From contig OZ034968.1 of the NCBI GenBank assembly GCA_964030785.1, forward strand, positions 24,008,186 to 24,072,185: a stretch of 64,000 nt of DNA, read 5' to 3'. The notes beneath the pieces were generated by a model. It saw only the letters and a list, made by a program, of their open reading frames with translations. It did no database searches and was not told the DNA's origin. Shown piece after piece: positions 34,501-43,600 of this stretch (position 1 is its first letter; the number at the start of each line of letters is the position of its first letter). The translations under genes were made by a program, and so were the position numbers. This DNA comes from Siderastrea siderea (taxonomy: Eukaryota; Cnidaria; Anthozoa; Scleractinia; Rhizangiidae).

Positions 34501-35226
34501 CAAATAGAAACTTCTGGCAGTTTGAAAGTTACTGGTAATAAACAAAGTCAGTTGATTGTGCACAATAATCTTAGCAGCAGTGGGATTGACAATGTGACCC
34601 TGGGGGCGGGGGATGGGGGGGGGGGGGTTGTCAGGAGTGGTTAGGCATTCCTGGAATTTACAGATGTCATTATCTATGGACCTGATGGAGCTCAGTTTGT
34701 TTGCAAGCTTACCATCACCTAAGAATCATTTGGTATAACTTAATATAAGCCTATAAGGTTTAAGATGTAACTGAGCTCAGTGAATGCAAATGAAAAGGGG
34801 ACTCTGCTATCACTGATGAGTTGGTTTGGAGGATAATCAGTATTTTAAACTGTAAAATGGGCTATTAGCTCAATACGAAAAATTGCTCTTAGGAAAACAG
34901 AAAACTGCTGTAAAGCAAACAGTGTTGTGAAGCTCCGATCAGTGTTTGCTAGTTTGTGTAGCAGTAGAGAGTAGCAAATCCAGTAGGAGTATAAACCATG
35001 CCAACATTCAACTTCCAATTAACAAGCGAGGTGCTTTCAAGCAGATCCATGATATGGAGTCAACGGGGAGTCAACCGTGCAGGCTAAAGATGACACATAC
35101 CTTTCCGGATAAACTGATTCCCACAATTTTATCTTGCATTATTTCCATTGCATTCTCCGCGGTGGAATGTACAAAAGTTCCACGAAAAACATACGAACAT
35201 TTCTTCCACTCGAATCCATCCGCCAT
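16532..35226 (-). CDS. GDA: Guanine deaminase, complete 15-exon gene
   Basis: Exons in transcript order: 35226-35101, 34478-34387, 32923-32749, 32413-32326, 31369-31270, 29613-29586, 27659-27552, 26480-26370, 21837-21740, 20926-20859, 18944-18795, 18019-17985, 17744-17661, 16871-16844, 16659-16532 (TGA 16534-16532). All junctions are GT/AG and in phase, giving 472 aa (human 454). The enzyme converts guanine to xanthine plus ammonia in cytosolic purine salvage/catabolism. Amidohydrolase zinc ligands are present: VDTHIH (His84, His86), GHLREI (His241, with the nearby Glu), LAHCIYL (His281) and GTDVSGG (Asp332). The start MADGFEWKK precedes VFRGTFVHST, the expected N-terminal strand. Exons 6 and 14 are only 28 bp. 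The introns total about 17 kb and are packed with transposon remnants. Confidence 0.95.
18310..18547. repeat. C-tract-bounded repeat, 'GGGGTACTC' family
   Basis: Starts with a run of C then AGGGGGTACTCTC and ends with GGAGTACTCCCC and a run of C, so the ends are inverted. The inside repeats phrases such as CTTACCCTATTTCAGACC. Lies in a GDA intron. Confidence 0.65.
19786..20293. repeat. Larger copy of the 'GGGGTACTC' family
   Basis: Bounded by CCCAGGGGGGAGGGGGTACTG on the left and AGTACCCCCCTGGGG on the right. The interior repeats TCTGAAATAGGGTA-like phrases every 30-70 bp, in the orientation opposite to the 18310 copy. Confidence 0.65.
21032..21120. repeat. Fragment of the 'TTCCAG...CTGGAA' repeat family
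   Basis: GACGTTCCAGGGGGAGC ... GGGGGAGTAATATAATTTCTGG resembles a shortened copy of the elements at 23173 and 25481. Intronic in GDA. Confidence 0.35.
22087..22162. repeat. ATT microsatellite
   Basis: About 20 ATT units interrupted by TATG/AATAC, in GDA intron 8 (between exons 26480-26370 and 21837-21740). Confidence 0.95.
22265..23115. repeat. Dispersed repeat copy containing the 46-bp array
   Basis: Flanks of the array match 14571-14860: TTATTCACCGAAGTGGAGGT on the left; ATACCAAACAAGTGGATAGCC, ATACCATCCTGAGTTTGAGT and ACACTATCCACTGGTTTGGT on the right. About 90 bp near 23000-23090 has no match in the other copy and may be a secondary insertion. Confidence 0.65.
22334..22833. repeat. 46-bp minisatellite, about 11 units
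   Basis: Head-to-tail units containing ATCTACCACTCTTCACYGAC, then ACTSAGGTGAATAACTGTTAG. Units differ mainly at two sites (CACTGAC/CACCGAC and CTGAGG/CTCAGG), giving a few alternating variants. It sits inside a dispersed repeat (about 22265-23115) that has one unit in its other copy at 14571-14860, so the array grew after insertion. Confidence 0.9.
23173..23362. mobile_element. Short inverted-terminal repeat element (GTTCCAG family), copy 1
   Basis: Ends TGTGTGGTTCCAGAAATTATCC and its inverse GGATATTTTCTGGAACTACACA, with internal CCCCCACGGAAGG / CCTTCCGTGGGGG. A second copy lies at 25481-25636; the two flank the larger 23679-25346 element. Confidence 0.7.
23679..25346 (+). mobile_element. 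1.7 kb inverted-repeat element carrying a helicase fragment
   Basis: Left end TAGCCTGTTCCAGGCTC, right end its inverse GAGCCTGGAACAGGCTA. The arms stay alignable for about 120 bp, to GAGCCTGTAAGCATTTTTT on both sides. It contains a RecQ-like fragment at 23885-24091 and no recognised transposase, so it looks like a non-autonomous element that retains or captured part of a helicase gene. No clear target duplication was found. It sits in GDA intron 8. Confidence 0.7.
23885..24091 (+). pseudogene. RecQ-like helicase N-terminal fragment
   Basis: 68-residue frame ending in LKEIRKEQKTCLLNLARGKD, then VFLILTTGFGKSLFF and a stop. This resembles RecQ motif 0 (Q with surrounding basic residues) followed by Walker A (TGFGKS). 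The DEAD/DEAH box and motifs III-VI are missing, so no helicase can be made. Further small frames (24134-24403) show no clear similarity. Confidence 0.6.
25481..25636. mobile_element. GTTCCAG-family short element, copy 2
   Basis: TGTGTAGTTCCAGAAAATATCC at the left and TTTTTTCTGGAACTACAT at the right, with C-rich interior and CCTTCCATGGGG. Related to 23173-23362. Confidence 0.7.
26699..26875. mobile_element. Tc1/mariner-pogo-type MITE with TA duplication
   Basis: Inverted ends CAGTCAACTCTTG / CAAGAGTTGACTG, flanked by TA on both sides (26697-26698, 26876-26877). Internal ATTACGGACA motifs resemble Tigger/pogo-derived MITEs. 177 bp, non-coding, in GDA intron 8, close to exon 8. Confidence 0.85.
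27336..27482. mobile_element. Foldback MITE (GGCCCCAGTTGTTCAAAAG ends)
   Basis: 147-bp element with long inverted ends: GGCCCCAGTTGTTCAAAAG then TTGGATAG on the left, mirrored on the right as CTATCCAACTTTTGAACAAC then TGGGGCC. It folds into a nearly full hairpin. It lies 70 bp downstream (in transcript direction) of GDA exon 7, that is, at the left side of exon 27552-27659. Confidence 0.85.
27828..28716. mobile_element. 889-bp element with TA-flanked inverted ends
   Basis: CATTACTTGCA ... AAATTCGGAC at the left, GTCCGAAATTTTCTGCAAG then TAATG at the right, flanked by TA (27826-27827, 28717-28718). CGGAC/GTCCG motifs recur inside both ends. The interior has an acidic frame ending near 28387 (DEEEPHASDNEEDLS...GDEAEED, stop), possibly the remnant tail of a transposase or carried gene. 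Probably Tc1/mariner-like, deleted. Confidence 0.7.
28790..29493. mobile_element. 704-bp element with about 60-bp inverted ends
   Basis: Left GCAGGTATCAATGTTTAGAT then GGAGAGAGGGGTGGGGGTACG; right CGTATCCCCCTCTCTGTC then TAAACATTGATACCTGC. Interior shows nothing coding. It directly abuts the 27828-28716 element in the same GDA intron. Confidence 0.75.
30020..30935. repeat. 26-27 bp G-rich minisatellite in GDA intron 5
   Basis: About 30 degenerate units of GAACTGGAGGCTGGGGGACA with variable GGAATA/GGGAGA tails. No stops arise in several frames, which yields long artefactual proteins rich in Pro/Ser/Gln (minus) or Gly/Arg/Trp (plus). Confidence 0.95.
31698..32042. repeat. G-tract-bounded repeat, 'GGGTAGGG' type
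   Basis: Starts GTGGGGGAGAGGGGGGG and ends ACTCCCCCCTCCCTGAGG, with inner phrases TTTAGTCTGGGGTAGGG and TCTGGTATAGGGTAAG. Same general design as the copies at 18310 and 19786. GDA intron. Confidence 0.55.
33212..33350. mobile_element. Imperfect foldback MITE
   Basis: TTATTAACTGAATTAGGTCA ... CATTTGGCTCAAGGTC is mirrored by GACCTCGAGCCAAATATTTT ... CACTCAGTCAATAA. About 45-bp arms, non-coding, GDA intron. Confidence 0.6.
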
Positions 35227-36019
35227 GTTGGAAATGTTGGTTCTGCACGTCTCTCCCCATTCCTCTCCCAGGGGCCAGCCCGGGCTTTTTCCGTTTCGCG
35301 CGCTTTTTGCCCCGACAGCAACATTGATTTTTATTTCGCAGGTCAGGAGCTTTGTATCGCCCACCCGTCAGTCAATCCTAGTGCATCTCTCAGTGCAAGT
35401 CATGAATGAGAGCAATCTTACTGTCAACAATTACGATTCAAGTTTCAATTTTCAGTTTTCAGTACTCGTTGAGTGCAGAAAATCACGTTCCGTTTTCTTC
35501 AGAAAGTTGATTTTCTAACGTCTAATTTCCCTACCAGGCACGTGCAGCACGCGCATCCACATATTTTAATTACAGATGTCTGTTGTTTTAAGAAGATGAA
35601 AGGATCAGTAACATCGTCAAATATTTCGCTTTATTAACGAGTACACTGGCTGACAATCGTTCTTTCAGGTCCTAGTTTTTTATGCCGCAAAAAGTCGTCC
35701 ACGTGTTTTTCTATCGTACGGCAGGTAACGTACTGTTGATTTTTAATGGTGAATTTATTCATTAAAATCCCAGGTTTCGCGGTCTTGTTGCGTAGGCTAA
35801 AAGGTTTCCTCCAACCTCCCGCCCTGGTTTCCTCCGACAATGTTGATTGAAATTGCTGTATATGAAAGATACTGTTTTCATTGTTTCATCAAACTACAAG
35901 ACTACTGGCAAAATTTGAAACTTGAGTATTCATCCGTAACATAATTAAAGCAAATTGTTGAGTGGCAGCAAAACTACCAGTAGATTACAGAAAATCAATG
36001 ATAAACGTGCTTTGAACCC

Positions 36020-36475
36020 TCGGGGGTACTCAATAAAGTTTAAACGGGGAGGCTCCTCCCGCAGGCTCAAACCCTTACCCTTAAATATACTAATTTTACC
36101 AAAATGGTACCGCTTTCATATACTTAGACCAAAATTGCACCCCTTTCTTATACTTTAAGGATGAGCCAAAACAATAGCATTTCCTACGACTGCCACATTT
36201 TTCCCGGAGTTTCAGTCGTTTTGGCTCAGTTGCTCAAAGGCTCCAAGCTTGTTTGTGTTTAGCTTTGGTATTTCTGCCAAAATTTGGCACCCTTTCATAC
36301 GCTTAGCTTTAGCCGCCATCTCTTTCACTCTGCAGCGGATTTGGTGACCCTTCCATATACTAAAACGACGATTTTCTCTACCCTTTAGTATACTGCGAGC
36401 TTAAAAAAGGCACCCCTTTCTGGCGGAGCCTCCCCCTATAGCCCACTATGGGGAGCCCCCCAGGGACTTTGACGT
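36020..36475. repeat. G/C-bounded 'GGGGGTACTC' repeat inside left direct repeat
   Basis: CTCGGGGGTACTCAATAAAG at the left, GGCGGAGCCTCCCCCTATAG then CCCACTATGGGGAGCC at the right. Inner phrases of the type CTTTCATATACTTAGACC recur. Duplicated at about 56028-56483. Confidence 0.6.
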
Positions 36476-36560
36476 TTAGACAAAGTTTTGGCCAACTTAG
36501 TTTTGTTTTAAGTTTTGTTCTAAGTTTTTTGTTTTATCGTGGGTCAGCTCAATAGATAGT

Positions 36561-37662
36561 CAAATACGATAAAAAAAGCAATGCTGATTCAACGGTAGGG
36601 AAACTGCGTATATTTTACCAATATTTCAAAAGGCACAGCCTTTCTTGGTCTTTCTTCTTCAGGGTCTTACAGAGAATGACTCTAAGGGCAAAAACGTTAC
36701 AATTTAAACTCAGGGTATAAAATATGATACTAGAATAACAACATATAAGAGCTTATATTACAACGTTTAAAAACTGGCCTAAAAACTAAAAACGTTACGA
36801 TTTGAAATTAACATTTAAAGAAACTAATATTACAACGTTAAAAAACTGGCGAAAAAACTAAAAACGTTACGATTTAAAATTTGAAAAATATCTAACATAA
36901 GCAGGATACCTGATACTATAATAACATAAGCTTAAGTGATAGGGATAAAGCACCCCGTTAAACTCTAAATACGTTACAATGCGAAATAAGAAAGTCGGAA
37001 AATACCAAAAAAAAAATACAAAAAAACATACAAAAAATACAATTGAAAATACAAACAAACACGGAGGATGAAGAACCGGAAAAAGTGTCATGTTTCATCT
37101 CTCCTATTTAAACCTAGAGGTTCCAAGGTTTGACCTCAATCGATGAGGTATGCCTCTCTAGCTTTTCAATTCGTACACTGGCACTGTCACGGTTAGATTT
37201 CATTAGTTCAAGAGGAATAAGTTGCATGTCATTGGCATTACGGTCGTTTGAAAGAAAATGTTCTGAGACTGCAGTAGGTTTAGAAATGTTAGTTTGTTTG
37301 TCAGCAGGTCTACGATGTTCGTTGAAGTGGTCCTTGAGTCGTCGTTTGGCTATGTATTGTTTGTAACGTTTTTAGTTTTTTCGCCAGTTTTTTAACGTTG
37401 TAATGTTAGCTTCTTTAAATATAAATTTCAAATCGTAACGTTTTTAGTTTTTAGGCCAGATTTTAAACGTTGTAATATAAGCTCTTATATGTTGTTATTC
37501 TAGTATCATATTTTATACCCTGAGTTTAAATTGTAACGTTTTTGCCCTTAGAGTCATTCTCTGTGGGACCCTGAAGAAGAAAGGCTGTGCCTTTCGAAAT
37601 ATTGGTAAAATGTTTACAGTTTCCCTACCGTTGAATCAGCTTTGCTTTTTCTATCGTATTTG
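36561..37662 (-). mobile_element. Penelope-like element remnant with inverted arms (copy 1)
   Basis: Arms 36561-36870 and 37373-37662 are inverted copies (CAAATACGATAAAAA... versus ...TTTTTCTATCGTATTTG; CAACGTTAAAAAACTGGCG). Between them on the minus strand (37372-37114, stop TAG) is a frame YIAKRRLKDHFNEHRRPADK ... RIEKLE, resembling the C-terminal half of the GIY-YIG endonuclease of Penelope-like elements. The reverse transcriptase and the GIY half are gone. Terminal duplications in direct or inverted orientation (pseudo-LTRs) are known for Penelope-like elements, which fits. The arms contain CTGAAGA ... GAAA, discussed in the findings. Confidence 0.6.
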
Positions 37663-38384
37663 GTTCTTTATTTTTTGCTGATTAGATCCTTTACTACAGG
37701 ATCCGGTACTTTTATTTTGTTACAGTGGTCCATGCAAAGTTTATTGTCTTTAATAGAGAGTGGGGCTGGGATGTAGGTGGGGTGGTAGAGAGAGGGGTGA
37801 ATAGAGGAAATACGATATATTAGATGGTGGAATATTTGTTATATGCGCATATCTTACCCTGCAAAAAATACCATAACGATTCACTGAAAAATCATAACCC
37901 TCGTACGTGGGGAATAACGTCTATTTGCAGAGAGGACCTTTAATACTCGTTAAGATTGGAAGATAGGCCGTGGGACGCTCGTATCACAGTCATTTTTCAT
38001 GCCATTTTTCAACTAACAATGCAATCCGAGGGCCTAGCTGAGTTACTAGATTTTTCCTAGACCCGGAAGTTGGAGTGACAAACGACCGCTGGACGTGAAC
38101 GGGCTTTAATAGGCGGGGAATTGATTAAAGGTGGGAGGGGGTAATTCGGGTCCTTGAACCTTTTTCAGCAATCCCGCTTAAACCAAACACTTTCTCACAA
38201 CCCATCGGGTCTTAAATTTGCTGTTCAGGTATAGCATACTGTTGGAAGAATAATTACCATCAGAACGTTATTATTTCAGTGAAACATCATAAACATAAAT
38301 AAACTGCGAACACATTCTGTATTTTTGCGTGAGTTGGCCTGCGATAGGGCGTATGAACCCATATAAAGTTGCAACGTTTACCCA

Positions 38385-38455
38385 CCACAGCGTGAACCAC
38401 CGTAGGATGAACCACCGTGGGATGAACCACCGTGGGATGAACCACTAACCACCGT
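38385..38455. repeat. 15-bp minisatellite, short inverted array
   Basis: About four units of GTGAACCACCGTGGGATGAACC, the reverse complement of the long array at 55268-55784. It follows the left direct repeat and faces the long array across the KDZ-type gene. Confidence 0.85.
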
Positions 38456-39583
38456 CAGATGTACTAAAGGACTGGGCACTAACACTTGGATGCCTATTAA
38501 TGTTTTCACAAATAAAGAATAACAAATCTTGTGTTAATTGAAAGTATTTAAAGCCGGATGCCCGAACACTGCTAAAAAATTTGGACGTACCTCGTTTCAC
38601 GTGAGAGTGGGCTCTATCTTTGATAGTCCGCTAGAAGCAAACATTTTATCCTTGTTAGTTGCGACAGGTTAGCTACGATTTGGAAAAGGAAAGATGTCCT
38701 CTTGTTTTAAACAAAGAGCCGGGGGATGGCGGTAAGTATATTTGTCCTGTTTTAACAATGTAGCTCTGATAAATTCAAGCCTGTTTATTGTGTAAACCTC
38801 ACGCGAAAGATAATCCAACGTTTGCCCAATGTAAAAAAAACACCATTTCAAGAATACCTATGCCCCTATACTTGACAGCACCTTGTAAATAACAAGTGTT
38901 AGTTTGGATATTTCGGCAACATTTAATAAACTTTCTCCATTTCGACGAGAACTCCCCTTGATCTTGAATAACATCTATACATACATTTTTCGAACAAGGG
39001 GATAAGTGAAGGTTATTCTTAAGGTCAGATAAACTAATTAGCTCTGTTGTCATCATGTGTCACGACATCAGAAATTTAATATAGCATTATTCCAGAAATA
39101 AAAAAACATGTTTCAGATGTTTTTCCTATGTGTTTTGTGTATTTGTTCTATCTTATCTTATGCTTGGAGAAGCGAATAATTCGAAACATATTAAGAACGG
39201 GAGCTCATCAGTGTTGCGTGGGTGGTATCCTAGTGGACGCGATATTTTGGAAATAGATAAAATAACTGAACGGGAAGCCGAAAGAATGAAAGCCAGTAAG
39301 AAATATTAATGACACTGTAATAATAAATAACGACATTAACGGGAAGAAGAGGAAAGAAAGAAAGAGTGACAACTTCATTTATCCTCAGAATTCCATCAGT
39401 AACAAAGGTGAAAGCCGAGCCGAACACAATTAACAAATAATAGGTAGAGAAAAATAAATAAATAAATAAATAAATAATGGCTGGCTAGGGCCTAACAGAT
39501 GAAAGCTGTCTTTTGAAAGTCCCCAGGCTTTTACATTGCTTTACCTCGCAGGGTAAGTTGTTCCAAATTTTTGCGCCAGAGCC

Positions 39584-40170
39584 CAGGGGGGGGGGGGGGG
39601 GTACTCCCTATAATGGCCTATACGTGGAGGCTTCGCCCGAAAGGGGTACCTTTTTCAGGCTTCAGGTACATAAAAGGGTAGGGATTTCACGAGCTGGAGT
39701 ATATGAAAGGGTAGGGAAATCTGTCATTTAGGTATTTAAAAGAGCCTTTAATTAAAATATTTCGAGCAAAAGCACCTTATGACTGTATCATTTCAATTTA
39801 TTAAATGCTACAAGAAAATGACAAGAATACTTCGTTCCAATGGTTTAGGAAAGGGATGCAGTGTTCTTAAGTAGGTATGTGAAAGGGGTACCATTTTTCA
39901 ATGGAAGGTATACGGAAGGGGTACCTTTTCTGTCAAAAATGGTATATAAACGGGTAAGGGGTTGGACCTCTGGGCGGTGCCTCCCCGTATAAAACTTTGT
40001 TCAGTGCCCCCCCACCCTCCCGCCCGGGGTACCATTTTTTAATGGAAGGTATACGAAAGGGGTACCTTTTCTGTCAAAAATGGTATATAAAAGGGTAAGG
40101 GGTTGGACCTCTGGACGGAGCCTCCCCGTATAACACTTTGTTCAGTGCCCCCCCCCCCCCACCCCCGCCG
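39584..40170. repeat. G-tract-bounded repeat with a tandemly duplicated 3' part
   Basis: Begins with a run of about 16 G then TACTCCCTATAATGGCC. The 3' unit (GGGGTACCATTTTTCAATGG, GGTATACGGAAGGGGTACC ... TTTGTTCAGTGCCCCCCC) occurs twice, about 39890-40018 and 40029-40160. Same style as the other GGGGTACTC repeats. Confidence 0.65.
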
Positions 40171-40402
40171 GGGGCCAGAGTAGATGAAAATTCGTTTTAG
40201 GTATTCATTTCGCGGCGTATCAAGGGCAAGCTGAGAATTAATATTACTAAGAAGATTATAACCTGAATTTTTTTTAAGTGATTCCGTAAACTAACAGGCG
40301 CTTTATTAGCTTTTATGTTATACATCATGAAGTCCTTGTGTCTAAAACGTCTTATTTCAAGAGTATCCCATTTAAGGATATCACGGATGTCGCGGACGTC
40401 TA

Positions 40403-40580
40403 AAGAAAGGAAGGAAGAAAGAAGGAAAGAAAGAAAGAAAGAAAGAAAGAAAGGAAGGAAGGAAGAAAGGAAGGAATAAATAAATAAATAAATAAAGAAA
40501 GAAAGAAAGAAAGAAAGAAAAAATAAAAAAAAAAGAAGGAAGAAAGAAAGAAAGAACGAAGGGGGAAAGGAATGAAGGAG
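40403..40580. repeat. Purine tract, GAAA/GGAA microsatellite
   Basis: Long AG-rich run of GAAA, GGAA and AATA units just before exon 40636. It generates a Phe/Ser-rich artefact frame on the minus strand. Confidence 0.9.
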
Positions 40581-40635
40581 TGAAGGAATTGTATCTTATA
40601 GATAATAAGAGATGTAATGCACTTTTTCTATTTAG

Positions 40636-43600
40636 GACGGAGTGCACTTGTCGATTGTTCCTGGAGATTCCGAGTGCCAGGATGCATTTCCAAGATGTGC
40701 TGAGCCAAGCTGTCCCTGTGGTGGCACTCTGTATCATTGTCACCTTTGTTCTAAATCACTGAAGAAAGGTACAAAAGCATGCATCCTAAAAGACCATTTC
40801 AAAAAAAAGCACTGGAACCACAGAGTCTCTCATGATGGTAAGACACAAATGACAAGTCCATATAGCTTATTCCCTTTAAATTCAAACATTTACATCGGAT
40901 TTTGTTGAATCACACTCTGTTTTAGCATTAGAAAAAAATCATCTGGCTTATTTCACTGAATGACATTACCTGTTCATTAGTAACTGAAATATCATCTTTA
41001 TCAAAATCCTAAGTTAAATCCTACCGCCATTATTGAAACCACCTAATCCCCCTCTCCATAAGGGCGTATTCCCTGGTTGGGTTTTGTCCGGTATTTCCCG
41101 CATGCACAATGTTTCTCCCTAATCGCAAGGAAGCGGTATTTGCTAACAGTTTTCAATTTTGGCGGAAGGAATCCGCTCATATTTGTTTTGCACCTTTAAA
41201 TCTGAGTACGATGACACGTTCTTGGAGGTTATAAAATGTTCCTTCAATTTTTCGCTCACAAGCAGTAAATAGTACATTTGTCACGGATTTTGAAACTGAC
41301 TTAGTTGTTGGGAGGTTTTAAAAAGGCTAAGCAAATGGTTACTATAATTGTTCTGATCAGCCGTGGCGAGCATTCCGTCACTGTGCAAAAAAAAAAAAAA
41401 ACAATACCTTGCTAATGGAATCATTGGCACTCTGCAATTTATTTGCTTTGTCCCTTCTAAATTCAACACCCTTGTGTTTGATAGGTAAAATCATGATGAG
41501 GTGCCATTTGGAATGTTCCACAACGGCTGGGAAAGTCCAAAAAACTTTTACAGCGCGAAGTCATTGGCATTACTGTCTTTGCCCCCAGCTGTTTGAGCGA
41601 AACAGTGAGTTCGTTGCTCACCTTAAAAAACACGAAAACAGTTCGGTGGCATCCAGTAAGAAGACCTGTAAAGTCCTGAAGGGTTCACTAAACAAAAGCG
41701 TCCAAGATACCTGTACTGTCTCAGAGAAAAAGGTGGCACAGGTGTGTCCCCAATGTTTGAAGGTTTACGCCAATTCTGGCTCCCTTCAAAGACATATCAG
41801 GGAGGTGCACAAGAAAAAGAGGGAAGGGGCAGTAACAGCCAGCAAATATTTAAACGGCGTCTGTGTTGATATCAAGAAAGGAATATTTATGGTGCGGCGC
41901 AATTTCAGTGGCGTTTTGCGCCCAATACACTGCCAGCACAGCACTCATGGAGCACCTAGCACCGCAGGAATAAGCGCATGCGAGCTTGATGATTGTAGAG
42001 AAGCAGCAAGAGTTGCCAAACAGAGCGGTCATCCTGCATTTGAATGTGTTCATTTGCAGAGCGTTCAATACGCACACCCATACATATTACCAGAGTCTCT
42101 CTCTGAGCAGTCACTCAATGATCTTGTGGGCCAAACGTTGTCCTGGTTTAAGGAGAGTAGAAGGCAGGCATGCCTCTCTCTAAAGGACAAGGCAGACGAG
42201 GGTGGACATCCACTAATTGTGGATTTTCCTAACGACCAGTTTCAAGCCAGTTCCCGACGTTTCCGGTACTTCTCCGTGTATGTTGGTGCTGTCCACTATT
42301 GGTCGCGCTTTGGTCGGGTAATTGTCGGTTTTGACACCCTTCACAGCCGATGGATGTGTGCCTGTTGCCGCTCAAAAGTAAACTGCGTGCACAAAGGTGT
42401 TGCCAAATGGTACATTTACCAGTGCGAACCGTCCTTGTTATCTGACGTAAACGAGGAGGAAGACAGTGATGATGGTCTTGTCCAGGAGGACGAAAGTGGA
42501 GATGATTTCGATGAGGATCCCTCCCTCTTGTCCAAGTCCGTTTATCCTCCAAATGGCGCCGTTTTAGAAGAAATGGTGCGCTACCTGCACACTACAAAAA
42601 GGCTTCCGACTGTCCTTCCCCTTTGGTCATTAGATGGTGATCGATTTTTCCCGAGATCTTTGATTCCATCGGAAGAAGTGTGCCATCTATGCCATTCCGC
42701 TCTTAGTGATCCTCGTCTGATTTCCAACAGAGCACGGATCATTGGGTTGACAAAGGTTTTAACAGGTGCTTGTTTCAAGTATTATATATAATCAGTCTCA
42801 AATGCTTATCCACACTCAAACTAATAGACACGTCCAACAGATATTGAGTCCTTTCTTTTAAAGTAACTACGTTTTTTTTGCACAATTTCCCATTTCCCAG
42901 ACTCTCAGAGCGACTTTTCTTAAGTCGCAGAAGAAATGTTGCAACTCGTTGTATTTTATGCAAATTTTATTAGGCTTATTATAAAAAAAATACGTCTTCA
43001 CGAAGCCCATCCGAGGCATCATACCGTGGGCGGTATTGCTAACATGGTCATCGAAACATAGCATTGACAAAAACGCAGGCAGTTGAGGAAACGGTACAAA
43101 ATATTCAGTCCAGGACGTTAAGTTTTTAGTATGTCAAAACTGAAGCCGCCCTGTTTAACTGTTTATATCGCAATTATACCTAGATATCGCCATTTTTTAC
43201 AAAGAGTGCACATCTTGTGGAATGGCCTACAGATACCAGGAGTTCAACGATGGCATACACAACTTTGACGATTTCCATTTGTTTTCATTCACCGTTTTGC
43301 AATTTTTAAGGGCACTGATGAAGGTGTGTGTTTTAATTTGTATTAATAGTTCCGTGTTATTATTTTTGATAGCCCTCTTAAAAAGTTTCTTAGTATAGTG
43401 TCGGCAGAAACCGTAGTGCCCATGACATTTACAAACTGGTCCAGAGGGCCAGTTGCATAAGCTGTGGAAGAAGTAAAATTGTTTTCCATTAGGCCTTCTT
43501 GAGTAGTGTATATCTTATTTGTTTGGCTGGCAGTTAATAGCCTCTTCGCAGACAGATTGGTGCATGACTTACTCGTGACATATTTAGTAGTACGACCAGT

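Larger units (their letters stand above)
35776..38360. repeat. 2.58 kb direct repeat, left copy
   Basis: Nearly identical to 55785-58368 in the same orientation: only scattered substitutions and 1-2 bp indels were seen by eye. Shared sequence begins TTCGCGGTCTTGTTGCGTAG and ends GGGCGTATGAACCC. Inside are a G/C-bounded repeat (about 36020-36475), a Penelope-like remnant with inverted arms (36561-37662) and about 700 bp of unassigned sequence. On its right, after about 30 bp, lie a few units of the 15-bp minisatellite in inverted orientation. It lies between the head-to-head GDA and KDZ-type genes. Confidence 0.95.
38456..40635. other. 5' flank of the KDZ-type gene; missing first exon(s) expected here
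   Basis: The first identified exon (40636) has a stop just upstream in its frame and no ATG, so at least one 5' exon is missing. A short ATG frame at about 38693 (MSSCFKQRAGGW) runs into a good donor (GGTAAGT), but its phase does not match the 40636 exon. Also present: TAAA repeats near 39458, G-rich repeats (39584-40170) and a purine-rich GAAA tract (40403-40580). Confidence 0.4.

Noticed and set aside
38693..38734. First exon of the KDZ-type gene (MSSCFKQRAGGW)
   Set aside because: Good donor, but it ends in phase 2 whereas exon 40636 requires phase 0; an extra exon would be needed and none was found.
40381..40743. Phe/Ser-rich minus-strand frame
   Set aside because: GAAA purine tract read on the opposite strand.
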